Shown: positions 1-8,275 of the stretch, in pieces
How the letters are laid out: every line of letters begins with the position of its first letter
Position numbering within the stretch: the first letter of the stretch is position 1
Source: Argonema galeatum A003/A1
GTDB lineage: Bacteria > Cyanobacteriota > Cyanobacteriia > Cyanobacteriales > Aerosakkonemataceae
Direction: 5' to 3'
Length of the DNA: 64,000 nt
Assembly: GCF_023333595.1 (NCBI RefSeq)
Contig: NZ_JAIQZM010000006.1
Location: 1 to 64,000, forward strand
The notes under the pieces: model-generated
The model's database searches: none
Seen by the model: only the letters and a program-made list of their open reading frames with translations
Told to the model about the DNA's origin: nothing
Made by a program: the position numbers and the translations under genes

Positions 1-78
1 TCTGCCCCTCTGCCCCTCTGCCCCTCTGCCCCTCTGCCCCTCTGCCCCTCTGCCCCTCTGCCCCTCTGCCCCTCTGCG
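1..78. repeat. Octanucleotide tandem repeat (TCTGCCCC)n
   Basis: The window opens inside a perfect tandem array of the 8-mer TCTGCCCC, nearly ten copies, ending with CTCTGCGGCC. It lies just downstream of the RqcH-like gene stop. A related tract (CCCCTCTGCCCCTC and TTGCCCCTCTGCGGCC) lies inside the histidine kinase gene near 31000-31070, so this is a genome-dispersed element. The array may continue before base 1. Confidence 0.95.
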
Positions 79-82
79 GCCT

Positions 83-1867
83 TTATAGATATTCTTTGAG
101 CGGGAAAGGATTAGCTTGCTGAGGACGCCCCCAAACAATGCGCTCTAGCTTGTAGATGGCTACACCAGGTTTTGCACCCTTGGGCTTATAGACGTGCTTG
201 GGTTCGGTGTAGACAACGGGAACTTGGTCACTCTGTCGCGATCGGCTATAGTAGGCAGCAAGGTTCGCCGTAAACTGCAAATCGACTTCATCAGGTGCAG
301 CCCCAGGCTCCAAACGCAATAGTACATGAGAACCAGGAATTTCTTGGGTGTGGAACCAAAGGTCGTAATCTCCAGCTATCCGAAAAGTCAGCTGGTCATT
401 TTGCCGATTATTGCGACCAATCAGTAATTCAAAACCGCTGGGAGTGCGGAAACGATAGAAATTTATACTTGATGCTTCCTGTTTTGGAGGGTGGGAATCT
501 TGCTTGCCCCCTCTCGACCCCTGCCCCACAGACGCCACATAAGCTGGTTCAAGATATCGCTGTCCAATCAGTTCTTCGCGTATTTCTTCTAGGGTTTGTA
601 AATCTTCTGAACTGGTGTATATTTCTAGTTGGGATACTGTTGCTTCTACCTGTTCTAAATAGTAAATTTCTGCTTTCACTTCCGCTAATAATGGCTCAAC
701 GGCATTCCGAGCGCGTTTTAGTTTTTGATGACGTTTGTAAAGAGCTTGGGCATTTAGGACAGCATTTTTTTCTGGGTTTAAGGCAATAGTAATAGGATTG
801 CCATTCTCAAAGTCAGCGAGGATAATTGATTTCATCCCCGGTGACCATAACTGGAGATTCGCCATCAGCAAGTCTGCTTGTTGTCGCTGTTGATCGGCAT
901 CGTCAGATTGCTGCAACTTTTGTTCAAAAGTGTTAGCCTTAAGCCGCAATTTTCCGAGAATACTGTTGAGTTTTTGACTGAGTTGATGACGTAGCTGAGA
1001 AAATTCTTGTTGATTTAGGTGTTGAGTGTAGTAGCGATCGAGCAAAGTATGAATATCTTTAGCTGGCCCGATCGCACCCCAACCGAGTACAGTATATCCT
1101 GCCGATGTCCAAGCGGGTTGAAATTGGTAATTCTCTAAAGCTTGCAGCCATTCTTGCCATCGGCTAAATAACTTCTGCCAATCTGATTCTGTCAAAGTTT
1201 CGGTAGATCGAGCGGGGTCAAGATCGGCTGCTTGTACGATCGATTGTACCAGTGCCGAACTTAGACCGCGATAATTTTTGAGCAGACAGCGCCCTATTTT
1301 CCCCGGTACGAGACTAACTCGTTCTTGCCAGCGCTGTTGGGATTCACTCAGACTGGGAATTGGATCGGTAAGGACTGGAGGAATTTCGTAAGGTTGTCCG
1401 GTTTGGATGGGACGGACACTAGATTGTTGCTGGCTGACTTGATGGGCGGCGGTAATGATTAGGTTGTTGGCATCAGCTAAGATGACATTGCTGTATTTGC
1501 CCATGATTTCGACGTACAGGTGCCAGAGAGGGGATTCTCCGGGACGCCTGCCAAACTGGAGGTCTAAAACGCGCTCCCAAGGTGCGATCGCTTCTATTGA
1601 TATTAGCGCCAAACCGCCCAATTGGTGCCGCAGCTGTTGGCTAAAGGTAAATGTATCTGGGGCTTTCGGTGGCGGATCGCCAATGTAAAGGCGTGCAGCT
1701 TGGGGATGCCAGGAAATTGTCAGCCAACCCCGTTTGTTCATTGTTCGCAGCGCGATCGCAATGGTAAAGCGATCGCGCTGATAAACCTGTTCGAGGCGCG
1801 ATGGTAGCCAGTTTGCTCGCAAATCACAGCAAGCAGCTGTCAGTGTAGTGAAATCAACAGGTTGCAC
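83..1867 (-). CDS. RqcH/NFACT family protein (Rqc2 homolog)
   Basis: 594-aa protein of the NFACT (FbpA/RqcH/Rqc2) family. In bacteria these proteins bind stalled 50S-peptidyl-tRNA complexes and add alanine tails in ribosome quality control. The N-terminal NFACT-N domain is seen from MQPVDFTTLTAA through about residue 200, a charged coiled-coil region follows (about 290-430), and the C-terminal NFACT-R domain contains DLWFHTQEIPGSHVLLRLE (about residues 505-525) and the ending KLERIVWGRP. Length is in the family range. The older name 'fibronectin-binding protein' is unlikely to describe its role here. Both flanks are non-coding; its 3' end runs into the octamer repeat. Confidence 0.9.
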   Translation of the reverse strand: MQPVDFTTLTAACCDLRANWLPSRLEQVYQRDRFTIAIALRTMNKRGWLTISWHPQAARLYIGDPPPKAPDTFTFSQQLRHQLGGLALISIEAIAPWERVLDLQFGRRPGESPLWHLYVEIMGKYSNVILADANNLIITAAHQVSQQQSSVRPIQTGQPYEIPPVLTDPIPSLSESQQRWQERVSLVPGKIGRCLLKNYRGLSSALVQSIVQAADLDPARSTETLTESDWQKLFSRWQEWLQALENYQFQPAWTSAGYTVLGWGAIGPAKDIHTLLDRYYTQHLNQQEFSQLRHQLSQKLNSILGKLRLKANTFEQKLQQSDDADQQRQQADLLMANLQLWSPGMKSIILADFENGNPITIALNPEKNAVLNAQALYKRHQKLKRARNAVEPLLAEVKAEIYYLEQVEATVSQLEIYTSSEDLQTLEEIREELIGQRYLEPAYVASVGQGSRGGKQDSHPPKQEASSINFYRFRTPSGFELLIGRNNRQNDQLTFRIAGDYDLWFHTQEIPGSHVLLRLEPGAAPDEVDLQFTANLAAYYSRSRQSDQVPVVYTEPKHVYKPKGAKPGVAIYKLERIVWGRPQQANPFPLKEYL

Positions 1868-1928
1868 GAACTAAAGCTTTTTTTGAGTTAAATCTAGATC
1901 CTTAGTGTACTTCTATCTTTATCAATCT

Positions 1929-1960
1929 ATAAAAAATAGGGTGGTATTAGCCACCCTATT
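1929..1960 (-). terminator. Intrinsic terminator after PEP-CTERM gene
   Basis: A perfect 10-bp stem, AATAGGGTGG/CCACCCTATT, with a 6-nt loop is followed on the minus strand by a run of T (ATTTTTTAT). It lies 24 bp past the stop of the PEP-CTERM gene, as expected for a Rho-independent terminator. Confidence 0.85.
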
Positions 1961-1983
1961 GAAGATTAACCATGAGTCAAAAG

Positions 1984-2727
1984 CTATTCCTTGACTGCTT
2001 TTTGCTGTTTTTTGGAACCAAGTGCTAACAAACCAGTCAGCGCGATCGCACCCACAGTACCAGGCTCAGGTACGCTTTGAGTCTGTGGTGTTGTGCCAAC
2101 CTTGATTTGATATGCAAGTTGAGAATTCTTGGGATTATTACCCGTCCAGCTCATCATGGACTTACCCGTGAGCGTGAAGGGCGCAGATATACCGGCGAGC
2201 TGGACATAATCTACATCAGAGCCGGTGCCTGTAACTGAAGAAGAGAGACTACTAATTCCCACTCCGTTAAAAACCAGGTCGCTCAACCCCATTGTGCTAC
2301 CATTTATCCCCTTCGTGGTGTCTCCACCCGCACGAGTGCGGAGGAAAATGTCAGTCGCAAGGCCATTAAAAGCAGAGCTGCTGAGCAGCTGACCATCAAC
2401 GGTATATTTTACCAAACTTCCCGTATATTCCAGGACGAAATCAACTAGCCCACCATTTCCCCAAGTACGATCGCCTATTGCTACAGGCGCACCTGTATCT
2501 GTATTGATACCTAACTCTCGCTCTGCGGTGCTTGTACTGTTGTTGCCAATTCGACTCTCCGCAACGAACAGTTCTGTAAATAACCCATCAGTACGCATTT
2601 GGTTAAATTGCGTATCAGTAAAACCCGTGCGATCCACGAGGTTGAAAGCGTTGGCTGCTGTGGGTACAGAGAACGTTCCCAGTGCTACTGCTACTACTGC
2701 GAATAATGTTTTGCGTATATGGCTCAT
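1984..2727 (-). CDS. PEP-CTERM sorting domain protein, secreted
   Basis: 247-aa exported protein. The start is placed at MSHIRKTLF because AGGGG lies about 8 bp upstream; a longer frame to 2754 exists. The N-terminus is a signal peptide (hydrophobic AVVAVALGTFSVPTAANA, cleavage after ANA). The C-terminus carries the exosortase signal SVPEPGTVGAIALTGLLALGSKKQQ split as VPEPG, a hydrophobic helix and a basic tail. The middle, rich in Ser, Thr and Gly, resembles the choice-of-anchor beta domains that often precede PEP-CTERM (possibly the W type; not certain). By family knowledge it would be processed by an exosortase and act at the cell surface or in the sheath. No exosortase gene is in the window. 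Confidence 0.8.
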   Translation of the reverse strand: MSHIRKTLFAVVAVALGTFSVPTAANAFNLVDRTGFTDTQFNQMRTDGLFTELFVAESRIGNNSTSTAERELGINTDTGAPVAIGDRTWGNGGLVDFVLEYTGSLVKYTVDGQLLSSSAFNGLATDIFLRTRAGGDTTKGINGSTMGLSDLVFNGVGISSLSSSVTGTGSDVDYVQLAGISAPFTLTGKSMMSWTGNNPKNSQLAYQIKVGTTPQTQSVPEPGTVGAIALTGLLALGSKKQQKAVKE

Positions 2728-3201
2728 ACTTTTTACCCCTAAACTCTCTATCAACTATTTCCTGACTCTTTACTGACTCTGGGTTAAGTAAGGCGCATCC
2801 GTTACGGAATTTTTTTTGCCTGACTCATTCCCCTTTCCCTCTTGTTCCAGAGTAAAGGAGTCATTATGGCTTCGTCTATTCAGGAGTAGCCAATTTTACT
2901 GAATCTTTATGTTATGGCTAAGTTAATTAAAGTTCCGACCAAGATTTATGCTATGGGTTCCCCTTTGCCTATTTCCCGGCTGCGATCGGCCCTGAATTTA
3001 GCTGTTCTGTCTTTTGCGGTAGCTAAATCGCCTCACTTTTATATCTTTTGATTGATGTCAAATTCAAAAAAAGGTTAAAAACAGAAAATATCAGCCAAAA
3101 ATAAGAGCAATCGTGCATTTTAGCCTTGTAAGTCCAAATTTTTAGAATTACCATTGAAAATATATTACTAGCTCCACATATCGCTAAGCCGTTAGTTTGT
3201 C
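2728..3201. other. Intergenic region between divergent PEP-CTERM and remA-like genes
   Basis: About 470 bp holding the promoters of both flanking genes. A seven-codon frame with a good ribosome-binding site (AAAGGAG, ATG at 2866, stop at 2889) is visible and may be chance. An unsupported 45-codon frame starts at 2914. No tRNA or clear hairpin is seen. Confidence 0.5.
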
Positions 3202-3468
3202 ATGGACATTCAGTTAATCAACATTGGTTTTGGCAACATCGTTTCTGCAAGTCGGGTGATTGCTATTGTCAGCCCGGAGTCTGCCCCCATCAAGCGTATC
3301 ATTACCGACGCTAGGGATAGAGGCCAGCTGGTTGACGCAACTTACGGGCGTCGCACGAGAGCCGTCATCATTACCGATTCTAGCCACGTAATTCTCTCAG
3401 CGATTCAGCCGGAAACGGTTGCCAATCGCTTTATGATTAGTAAAGAGGGAGCTGCCAGCGAGCATTGA
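3202..3468 (+). CDS. RemA-like DUF370 family regulator
   Basis: 88-aa protein matching the DUF370/RemA family: it begins [14 protein letters not shown] and contains SPESAPIKR and a [19 protein letters not shown] segment. In Bacillus, RemA is a DNA-binding ring-forming activator of matrix and osmotic genes; in cyanobacteria the role is not well known. It sits 67 bp upstream of gmk on the same strand, an arrangement that is also seen in other bacteria and supports co-transcription. The gap between the genes is filled with a heptanucleotide repeat. Confidence 0.85.
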   Translation: MDIQLINIGFGNIVSASRVIAIVSPESAPIKRIITDARDRGQLVDATYGRRTRAVIITDSSHVILSAIQPETVANRFMISKEGAASEH

Positions 3469-3504
3469 ACCCGTTCATTTAGGATTTGGGATTTTGGACT
3501 TAAA

Positions 3505-3536
3505 CCAATCTAAAATCTAAAATCTAAAATCTAAAA
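3505..3536. repeat. Heptanucleotide repeat (CTAAAAT)n abutting gmk start
   Basis: Four copies of the 7-mer ATCTAAA run directly into the first ATG of the gmk frame. The tract replaces the place where a ribosome-binding site would be expected. Similar TTTGGATTT- and CTAAAAT-like tracts occur elsewhere in the window (36300, 36390). Confidence 0.85.
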
Positions 3537-3544
3537 TGAATATC

Positions 3545-4102
3545 ATGCAAAAAGGCAGACTCATCGTTTTTACGGGGCCAAGTGGGGTAGGTAAGGGTAC
3601 TTTATTGCGATCGCTCCTCAAGCACCATCCAGAACTGGAGCTTTCTGTCTCCGTGACTACCCGCGCCCCCCGTCCGGGCGAAATTCACGGCCAGCATTAT
3701 TATTTCGTCAGCATCGAAGAGTTCGAGCAAATGGCGAAGGATGGGGAACTGCTGGAGTGGGCTGAATTTGCCGGTAACTATTACGGTACGCCCCGACTAG
3801 CAGTAGAAAAGTTAATTTCTCAGGGTAAGTGCATCATATTAGAAATCGAACTCGAAGGAGCCAGACAAATTCGAGAGACATTTCCCACCGCGCTGCGTCT
3901 ATTTATTTTGCCCCCTTCCCTATGCGAATTAGAGCATCGAATTCGCAATCGGGGTACAGAGTCGGAGGACTCAATTACTCGTCGCCTCCGTCGTGCAAAA
4001 GAGGAAATAGAAGCAGCTAATGAATTTGATATTCAAATTGTCAATGACGATTTGGAATCTGCTCTCAAAAATCTCGAAGCGGCACTTTTCGTCCGGTGCT
4101 AA
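3545..4102 (+). CDS. gmk: Guanylate kinase
   Basis: 185-aa guanylate kinase, phosphorylating GMP to GDP with ATP. The P-loop GPSGVGKG is at residues about 11-18, followed by the GMP-binding region [11 protein letters not shown] and the YYFVS and [17 protein letters not shown] motifs; the lid contains [15 protein letters not shown]. The start is set at MQKGRLIVF, which matches the usual N-terminus; a frame start three codons upstream (3536) is also possible. Neither has a clear Shine-Dalgarno sequence because a heptanucleotide repeat occupies the leader. Probably co-transcribed with the RemA-like gene. Confidence 0.95.
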   Translation: MQKGRLIVFTGPSGVGKGTLLRSLLKHHPELELSVSVTTRAPRPGEIHGQHYYFVSIEEFEQMAKDGELLEWAEFAGNYYGTPRLAVEKLISQGKCIILEIELEGARQIRETFPTALRLFILPPSLCELEHRIRNRGTESEDSITRRLRRAKEEIEAANEFDIQIVNDDLESALKNLEAALFVRC

Positions 4103-4112
4103 TTTCGGATTT

Positions 4113-4230
4113 TACGGAATCTGCAACGATTACCCCTCTTATCTTGACCTGCTGTAGAGACGTTTCATGAAACGTCTCTACAATGTTCTAGCGCAAAATT
4201 AAAAAGGGGGTAATCAACGCGGATTCTGTA
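4113..4230. repeat. MITE-like element with imperfect terminal inverted repeats
   Basis: The left arm (4113-4138, TACGGAATCTGC...ATTACCCC) and right arm (4203-4230) are inverted repeats with about 5 mismatches in 24. Between them sits the perfect 30-bp palindrome of the GTAGAGACGTTTC family and the phrase GCGCAAAATTAAAA. The right half recurs at 5133-5250 beyond the Uma2 gene. Confidence 0.65.
4153..4182. repeat. 30-bp perfect palindrome, copy 1 (GTAGAGACGTTTC family)
   Basis: Self-complementary 30-mer whose arms are TGTAGAGACGTTTCA and its complement. Related copies are at 12214-12239 and 63559-63588. It lies after gmk and could form a strong hairpin in RNA from either direction. Confidence 0.9.
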
Positions 4231-4290
4231 TTAATGCGATCGTGCTTCGCCCCTAAACAGTTTCTCTCCCAAAAATATCCCCATAGCTCA

Positions 4291-5082
4291 TCACCCTTCC
4301 GGTTCAATTCCCATCGCTCTCAACTGCGCCGCCAACCGTTCTGCTCGTTGATGTTCCTGTTCTACCTGTAATTCTGCTCGTTCTGCTCGTTGACGTTCCT
4401 GTTCAGTTGTCTCCCATCCCGTCAACAACAAATTCCCCTGATTATCCCACCATCTCAACCAAGGTAATTCCGCATTCTGATACTGACCTTGCCAAATTCC
4501 CAACTCAACACCCAAAGGTGAAATTGGATAGTGACCACGCTCATTTGCTGGCAATAACTGATACTGACCAGCCACTAAGTAATACATTTCTACACTAGCT
4601 TTACTTACTTCATAAATCCCATAAAACGCCGGTCGAATCACCTGTTCGTAAATCCAAAATTTCCCAGGTTTCTCCTTTCCTTCTTCCACACGAGATAGAG
4701 GCGTTTTATCTCTCTCTTCCGTTCCATCTCCCGATACAAATTCCAGCACAATCAACGGTGGAATCAATTCTTGCCACAAAACATAAGAACGCCGGAATTG
4801 ACCATCTAACATTGGTGGTACATTTGGCACATAATACCAATCTGGTGATTCTGCACCCCGTTCTAGAGGTTCAGTCAATCGCCAATATATCCCGCAATCT
4901 TGACCGATACAATATTGTGCGTCGGGATGAATGTTTTCCAGTACGGGTTCAATAGAATCAGTTAACAGAATACTTTGGGGATGTTCCTGAAAATTCTTCA
5001 CGAAAGTACCGTCTGATTCTGGTAGTTGGCTATGGTCAGGTAATGCTGTTATTACTGTTGGTTGCTCAATACTTAGAGTCAT
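4291..5082 (-). CDS. Uma2 family (DUF820) putative endonuclease
   Basis: 263-aa protein of the Uma2/DUF820 family, which is greatly expanded in cyanobacteria and has a predicted PD-(D/E)XK nuclease fold of unknown role. Seen: the SPDWYYVP segment, LIPPLIVLEFVSGDGTEERD with acidic catalytic-type residues, FWIYEQVIRPAFYGIYE, and a C-terminal coiled coil of ERQRAERAE-type repeats ending LRAMGIEPEG. The start is taken at MTLSIEQ; the frame extends nine codons further. The gene is bracketed by related direct repeats (4187-4236 and 5133-5250), which suggests repeat-mediated movement or local duplication. Confidence 0.75.
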   Translation of the reverse strand: MTLSIEQPTVITALPDHSQLPESDGTFVKNFQEHPQSILLTDSIEPVLENIHPDAQYCIGQDCGIYWRLTEPLERGAESPDWYYVPNVPPMLDGQFRRSYVLWQELIPPLIVLEFVSGDGTEERDKTPLSRVEEGKEKPGKFWIYEQVIRPAFYGIYEVSKASVEMYYLVAGQYQLLPANERGHYPISPLGVELGIWQGQYQNAELPWLRWWDNQGNLLLTGWETTEQERQRAERAELQVEQEHQRAERLAAQLRAMGIEPEG

Positions 5083-5132
5083 AGTACCAGTTTTACAGTA
5101 AAGTATCACTCTTAATTATATTGAATTGAGAG

Positions 5133-5250
5133 TTCTGGCGCAAAATTAAAAGCCTAACCCTTTTTTTACCCGACGACTAAAGTCGCGGCTACACAAACAA
5201 AGCCCGCCTGCGCGGGCTTCAAGAAAAAGGGGGTAGTTAACCCGGATTTG
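5133..5250. repeat. Dispersed repeat with a second repeat nested inside it
   Basis: The outer repeat reads TCTGGCGCAAAATTAAAA ... AAGGGGGTAGTTAACCCGGATTTGGTAT and matches the right half of the element at 4187-4236. It is split by about 70 bp that include the 47-bp GACGACT...GCGGGCT repeat (5172-5218). The copy at 4187 lacks that insert, so the inner repeat appears to have entered the outer one. Confidence 0.7.
5172..5218. repeat. 47-bp double-hairpin dispersed repeat, copy 1
   Basis: Contains two hairpins: CGACTAAAGTCG and AGCCCGC-CTGC-GCGGGCT, joined by GCGGCTACACAAACAA. A second copy with two substitutions lies at 50792-50838, where it truncates a kinase remnant. A divergent relative is near 43345-43400. 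Confidence 0.85.
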
Positions 5251-5356
5251 GTATATCAACTGCCAAAATATCCAAATACAAAACTCGCGACACACCTACA
5301 GGACGCTAAAGAAACGCCTATACACGATCGCGAGTTTCAAGCATCGCTCTCATTGT

Positions 5357-5419
5357 CAAAGGGGTTTGCTAGTTTCGGAAGAAGCTACCGCAAAATACAA
5401 AAACTAGCATACCCCTTTG
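5357..5419 (-). terminator. Long inverted repeat downstream of psaJ
   Basis: Nineteen-base arms (CAAAGGGGTTTGCTAGTTT and AAACTAGCATACCCCTTTG, one mismatch) separated by 25 nt. The structure starts 44 bp past the psaJ stop and would form a stable hairpin at the 3' end of the psaF-psaJ transcript. There is no long T run, so mRNA stabilisation or processing is as likely as termination. Confidence 0.55.
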
Positions 5420-5462
5420 GATCAAACCCACTCTTTAAATCAGTAAGCCGAAAGGCAAACTT

Positions 5463-5591
5463 TTACGGCATCGGGTGGAAAAGCAGGTCGGGGAAAAAGC
5501 GGTTAAATTCGATCAAAATTCCCGCAGTAATGGTCATCCAAACAGCGGCAAGAACTGGTGCGGTGGAAAGATACTTCAGGAAGTATTGCAT
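5463..5591 (-). CDS. psaJ: Photosystem I reaction centre subunit IX (PsaJ)
   Basis: 42-aa protein read directly from the minus strand: [18 protein letters not shown], then one membrane helix, then [13 protein letters not shown]. The STAPVLA and NRFFPDLLF motifs are those of PsaJ, a single-helix photosystem I subunit next to PsaF in the thylakoid. GGAGAA lies 9 bp before the ATG. It begins 35 bp after the psaF stop on the same strand, the usual psaF-psaJ order. Confidence 0.95.
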   Translation of the reverse strand: MQYFLKYLSTAPVLAAVWMTITAGILIEFNRFFPDLLFHPMP

Positions 5592-5626
5592 GAGCGAAGA
5601 TTCTCCAAAAATAAGGTGTAGATAAC

Positions 5627-6121
5627 CTAGCGCGGTGAAACTGGGATTTCTTCTTCCTTGGCAAACATTTCACCAGTGGTGAATTCTTTCAAGGCTAAGA
5701 GAGGCCACATCGGCCCAGTCAGCATTTTGGAAACGGCCAGAGGAACATCGATGATGATTTCTTTTTCTTCTGGGGATTTGTCTTTCTTGATGGCTTGCAG
5801 GTAGGAACGACCGACCCAGCCAATCCAACCAGCGATATAAAGGAACAGAATGCTAGGAATCAGAAAGTCGCCAGCACGGTTTAAACGGCCATCTACGAGC
5901 AAATGGGGTAATCCTTCTGGGCCGCAGAGTGCCTGGGAATAACGCGCAAATCGTTTTGCGCCTGATTGGGGATCGTCAGTGGTATTACGCGCACTTTTGA
6001 CCCGTTGCTGGAAAGCGGGTGAGTCTTTGCAAGGTACAAGGCTAGCAACGTCAGCAGACGCTGCGGGGACAAATGTGAACCAGAGGCCGACTACGAGAAT
6101 CAGAGCGAACAATCGTCGCAT
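5627..6121 (-). CDS. psaF: Photosystem I reaction centre subunit III (PsaF)
   Basis: 164-aa precursor starting [17 protein letters not shown], a signal peptide for the thylakoid lumen with cleavage after AASA. The mature protein starts [17 protein letters not shown] and has the conserved [21 protein letters not shown] stretch (split here as CGPEGLPHL and [11 protein letters not shown]), then a membrane helix [20 protein letters not shown] and the C-terminal [19 protein letters not shown]. PsaF is the plastocyanin/cytochrome c6-side subunit of photosystem I. The open frame extends upstream to 6232 but the extension is not conserved-looking. It is transcribed with psaJ and divergently from tsaD. 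Confidence 0.97.
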   Translation of the reverse strand: MRRLFALILVVGLWFTFVPAASADVASLVPCKDSPAFQQRVKSARNTTDDPQSGAKRFARYSQALCGPEGLPHLLVDGRLNRAGDFLIPSILFLYIAGWIGWVGRSYLQAIKKDKSPEEKEIIIDVPLAVSKMLTGPMWPLLALKEFTTGEMFAKEEEIPVSPR

Positions 6122-6256
6122 GGATTGTTTCCTTTTGTTACAAAACAATAACTTTTCCCTACAAGAAGTTGAAGTTGTTTGTACATTCAAGGTGGCTGAA
6201 CTACAAAACAGCCTCTCTTGCGGGGAAAGCACATTGATTTTTTAAAGTACCAGTGA

Positions 6257-7300
6257 ATGGCGACAGTTTTAGCGATTGAAACAAGTTGTGACGAAACTGC
6301 GGTAGCAATTGTTAAGAACCGTGAAGTTTTAAGTAGTACGATCGCTTCTCAAATCCCCATCCATCGGCAATATGGCGGCGTTGTACCGGAGGTGGCTTCC
6401 CGCCAGCACGTCGAAACGATTAACGATGGGATAGCCGAAGCTTTTCAGGAAGCTGGGATAGGCTGGGCTGAGATTGATGGGATTGGGGCTACCTGCGCCC
6501 CAGGTTTGGTAGGAGCCTTGTTGGTAGGGTTAAGTGCGGCTAAAACCCTCGCCATAGTCCACCAGAAGCCTTTTATCGGGGTTCACCACCTGGAAGGTCA
6601 TATTTACGCTTCTTACCTCCTAGCGCCCGATTTAGAGCCGCCTTTTCTTTGCCTGCTGGTTTCCGGTGGTCACACGAGCTTGATTTATGTGAAAGATTGT
6701 GGTATATACGAAACTTTGGGAGAAACTCGCGATGATGCGGCGGGTGAAGCTTTCGATAAGGTGGCGCGGTTGTTACAACTGAGTTATCCTGGTGGCCCAA
6801 TGATTGACAAGTTGGCGCGTGAAGGTAATCCAAAGGCTTTTCCTCTACCGGAGGGTAAAATTTCTCTCCCTAGTGGCGGTTATCATCCCTACGATTCAAG
6901 TTTTAGCGGTTTAAAGACGGCGGTGCTGCGATTGGTGAAGAAATTGGAGCAGTCGGGAGAAAAACCTCTGCCGGTAAATGATATTGCGGCTAGCTTCCAG
7001 GATACTGTGGCCCGATCGCTCACACGAAAGACAATTGCCTGCGCCCTTGACTACGGACTAAGTACGATCGCAGTTGGCGGTGGGGTAGCAGCTAACAGCG
7101 GACTGCGCCAACACCTGCAAACAGCCGCAGAATCTCATAATTTGCGGGTAATCTTCCCCAGTCTTAAATTTTGTACTGATAACGCCGCGATGATTGCTTG
7201 TGCTGGTGCGGATCACCTGGAGCGGGGCCATACATCGTCTTTGACTTTAGGAGTGCGATCGCGCCTTGCGATTACGGATGTGATGCAGCTTTATAGCTAG
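6257..7300 (+). CDS. tsaD: tRNA N6-adenosine threonylcarbamoyltransferase
   Basis: 347-aa TsaD (formerly Gcp), which transfers the threonylcarbamoyl group to A37 of ANN-decoding tRNAs. Seen: [17 protein letters not shown] at the N-terminus, the metal-binding HHLEGHIYA motif (about residues 111-119), SGGHTSLI, and the ASKHA-fold C-terminus with [14 protein letters not shown]. Length is standard. Its partner in the pathway, tsaC, lies 12 kb downstream (19529-20122). Start ATG follows an intergenic region shared with psaF. Confidence 0.97.
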   Translation: MATVLAIETSCDETAVAIVKNREVLSSTIASQIPIHRQYGGVVPEVASRQHVETINDGIAEAFQEAGIGWAEIDGIGATCAPGLVGALLVGLSAAKTLAIVHQKPFIGVHHLEGHIYASYLLAPDLEPPFLCLLVSGGHTSLIYVKDCGIYETLGETRDDAAGEAFDKVARLLQLSYPGGPMIDKLAREGNPKAFPLPEGKISLPSGGYHPYDSSFSGLKTAVLRLVKKLEQSGEKPLPVNDIAASFQDTVARSLTRKTIACALDYGLSTIAVGGGVAANSGLRQHLQTAAESHNLRVIFPSLKFCTDNAAMIACAGADHLERGHTSSLTLGVRSRLAITDVMQLYS

Positions 7301-7420
7301 GGACTAGGGACTAGGGGAAGAAGTGTTTAGAATCCGCCAACGTTTCAGGAATTCAGAATGTCTTAACTGCCAAGGCGGTTGCTAGGGTTTCTAGGGTCTA
7401 CTTCATCCGACTGAAACCCG

Positions 7421-8095
7421 CTATAATTCATCTGGATTAATTCCCATTTCCCGCAACCGTTCTGCTAAAAGTTGCGATCGGCGTTTCTCTTGCTGTAAAG
7501 CTTCTTCTGCTTGTGACCGTCGTCTTTCAATCTCCAAATAAGTTGAAAATCCTTCACCATCTGGGCGATAAATCTGTAATTTATCCCCCGACAAATCGAA
7601 CCGGATATCTAACCTTGGACTCACCCAATTAGCCATTAAAGCGATCGTATCTAATCCATCTTCACCCCGCAACCAACCCCGCAACTCATTAAGATCGGGA
7701 TTGTAAATATAATATTCTTCTACTCCGTGACGATCGTAGAATATTAATTTTCGTTCCATTTCATCACGGGAATTGCTGGGAGACAGAATTTGAAACACAA
7801 CTTGAGGAGATATATTCTCCTCTTCCCACTGCTTATAGGATAGACGTTTACCCTTGGGTCTACCCAATACTACCATCACATCGGGAGCATTCACAATCTT
7901 GGGTTTTCCTTCTACCGGATACCAGAATAAATCTCCGGCGACAAATACATTTTCGTCATCAGCAAACAGCCATTCTAAATTCTGCTTAATGACCACAATC
8001 CAGTCAAATTGTTCTGTATTATTGGCCATTGGTTTTCCGTCACAGTCGGGGTAAATAATTTCTGTTTGAGTTGTTGATTGCAGTTGAGTAACCAT
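7421..8095 (-). CDS. Uma2 family (DUF820) putative endonuclease
   Basis: 224-aa member of the Uma2/DUF820 family, second in this window but not closely similar to the one at 4291. Seen: NAPDVMVVLGRPKGKR, SPQVVFQILSPSNSRDEMERKL, YYIYNPDLNELRGWLR, and a C-terminal coiled coil ending LLAERLREMGINPDEL. The EIxSPS motif of active members reads FQILSPSN here. Cellular role unknown. It stands alone, followed upstream by a palindromic dispersed repeat. Confidence 0.8.
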   Translation of the reverse strand: MVTQLQSTTQTEIIYPDCDGKPMANNTEQFDWIVVIKQNLEWLFADDENVFVAGDLFWYPVEGKPKIVNAPDVMVVLGRPKGKRLSYKQWEEENISPQVVFQILSPSNSRDEMERKLIFYDRHGVEEYYIYNPDLNELRGWLRGEDGLDTIALMANWVSPRLDIRFDLSGDKLQIYRPDGEGFSTYLEIERRRSQAEEALQQEKRRSQLLAERLREMGINPDEL

Positions 8096-8166
8096 AATTG
8101 TAATGGGCCGATCGCAGTGATATCTATAATACTAGCTTGACAATAGAAAGTTTGGCCTAATTAATA

Positions 8167-8223
8167 GGTACGTTGTTGCGCTTTAGCGCTATCTTAAAGA
8201 GCGCTGAAGCGCAACAACGTACC
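8167..8223. repeat. Palindromic dispersed repeat, copy 1 (GGTACGTTGTTGCGC family)
   Basis: Arms GGTACGTTGTTGCGCT.. and ..AGCGCAACAACGTACC flank inner AGCGCT palindromes. Other copies are at 10754-10821 and 21625-21677. No ORF inside; a REP- or MITE-like hairpin element. Confidence 0.85.
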
Positions 8224-8275
8224 AAATATTTAACTATGACTAATCGACCGGACATGATCTGAGATCTCCAATCTG

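Noticed and set aside
2866-2889. Seven-codon frame with a good AAAGGAG site
   Set aside because: Too short to support; more than 300 bp from the next gene and no attenuator hairpin follows.
5248-5625. 125-aa plus-strand frame
   Set aside because: It is antisense to psaJ and covers the psaJ 3' hairpin; no similarity to a protein family.
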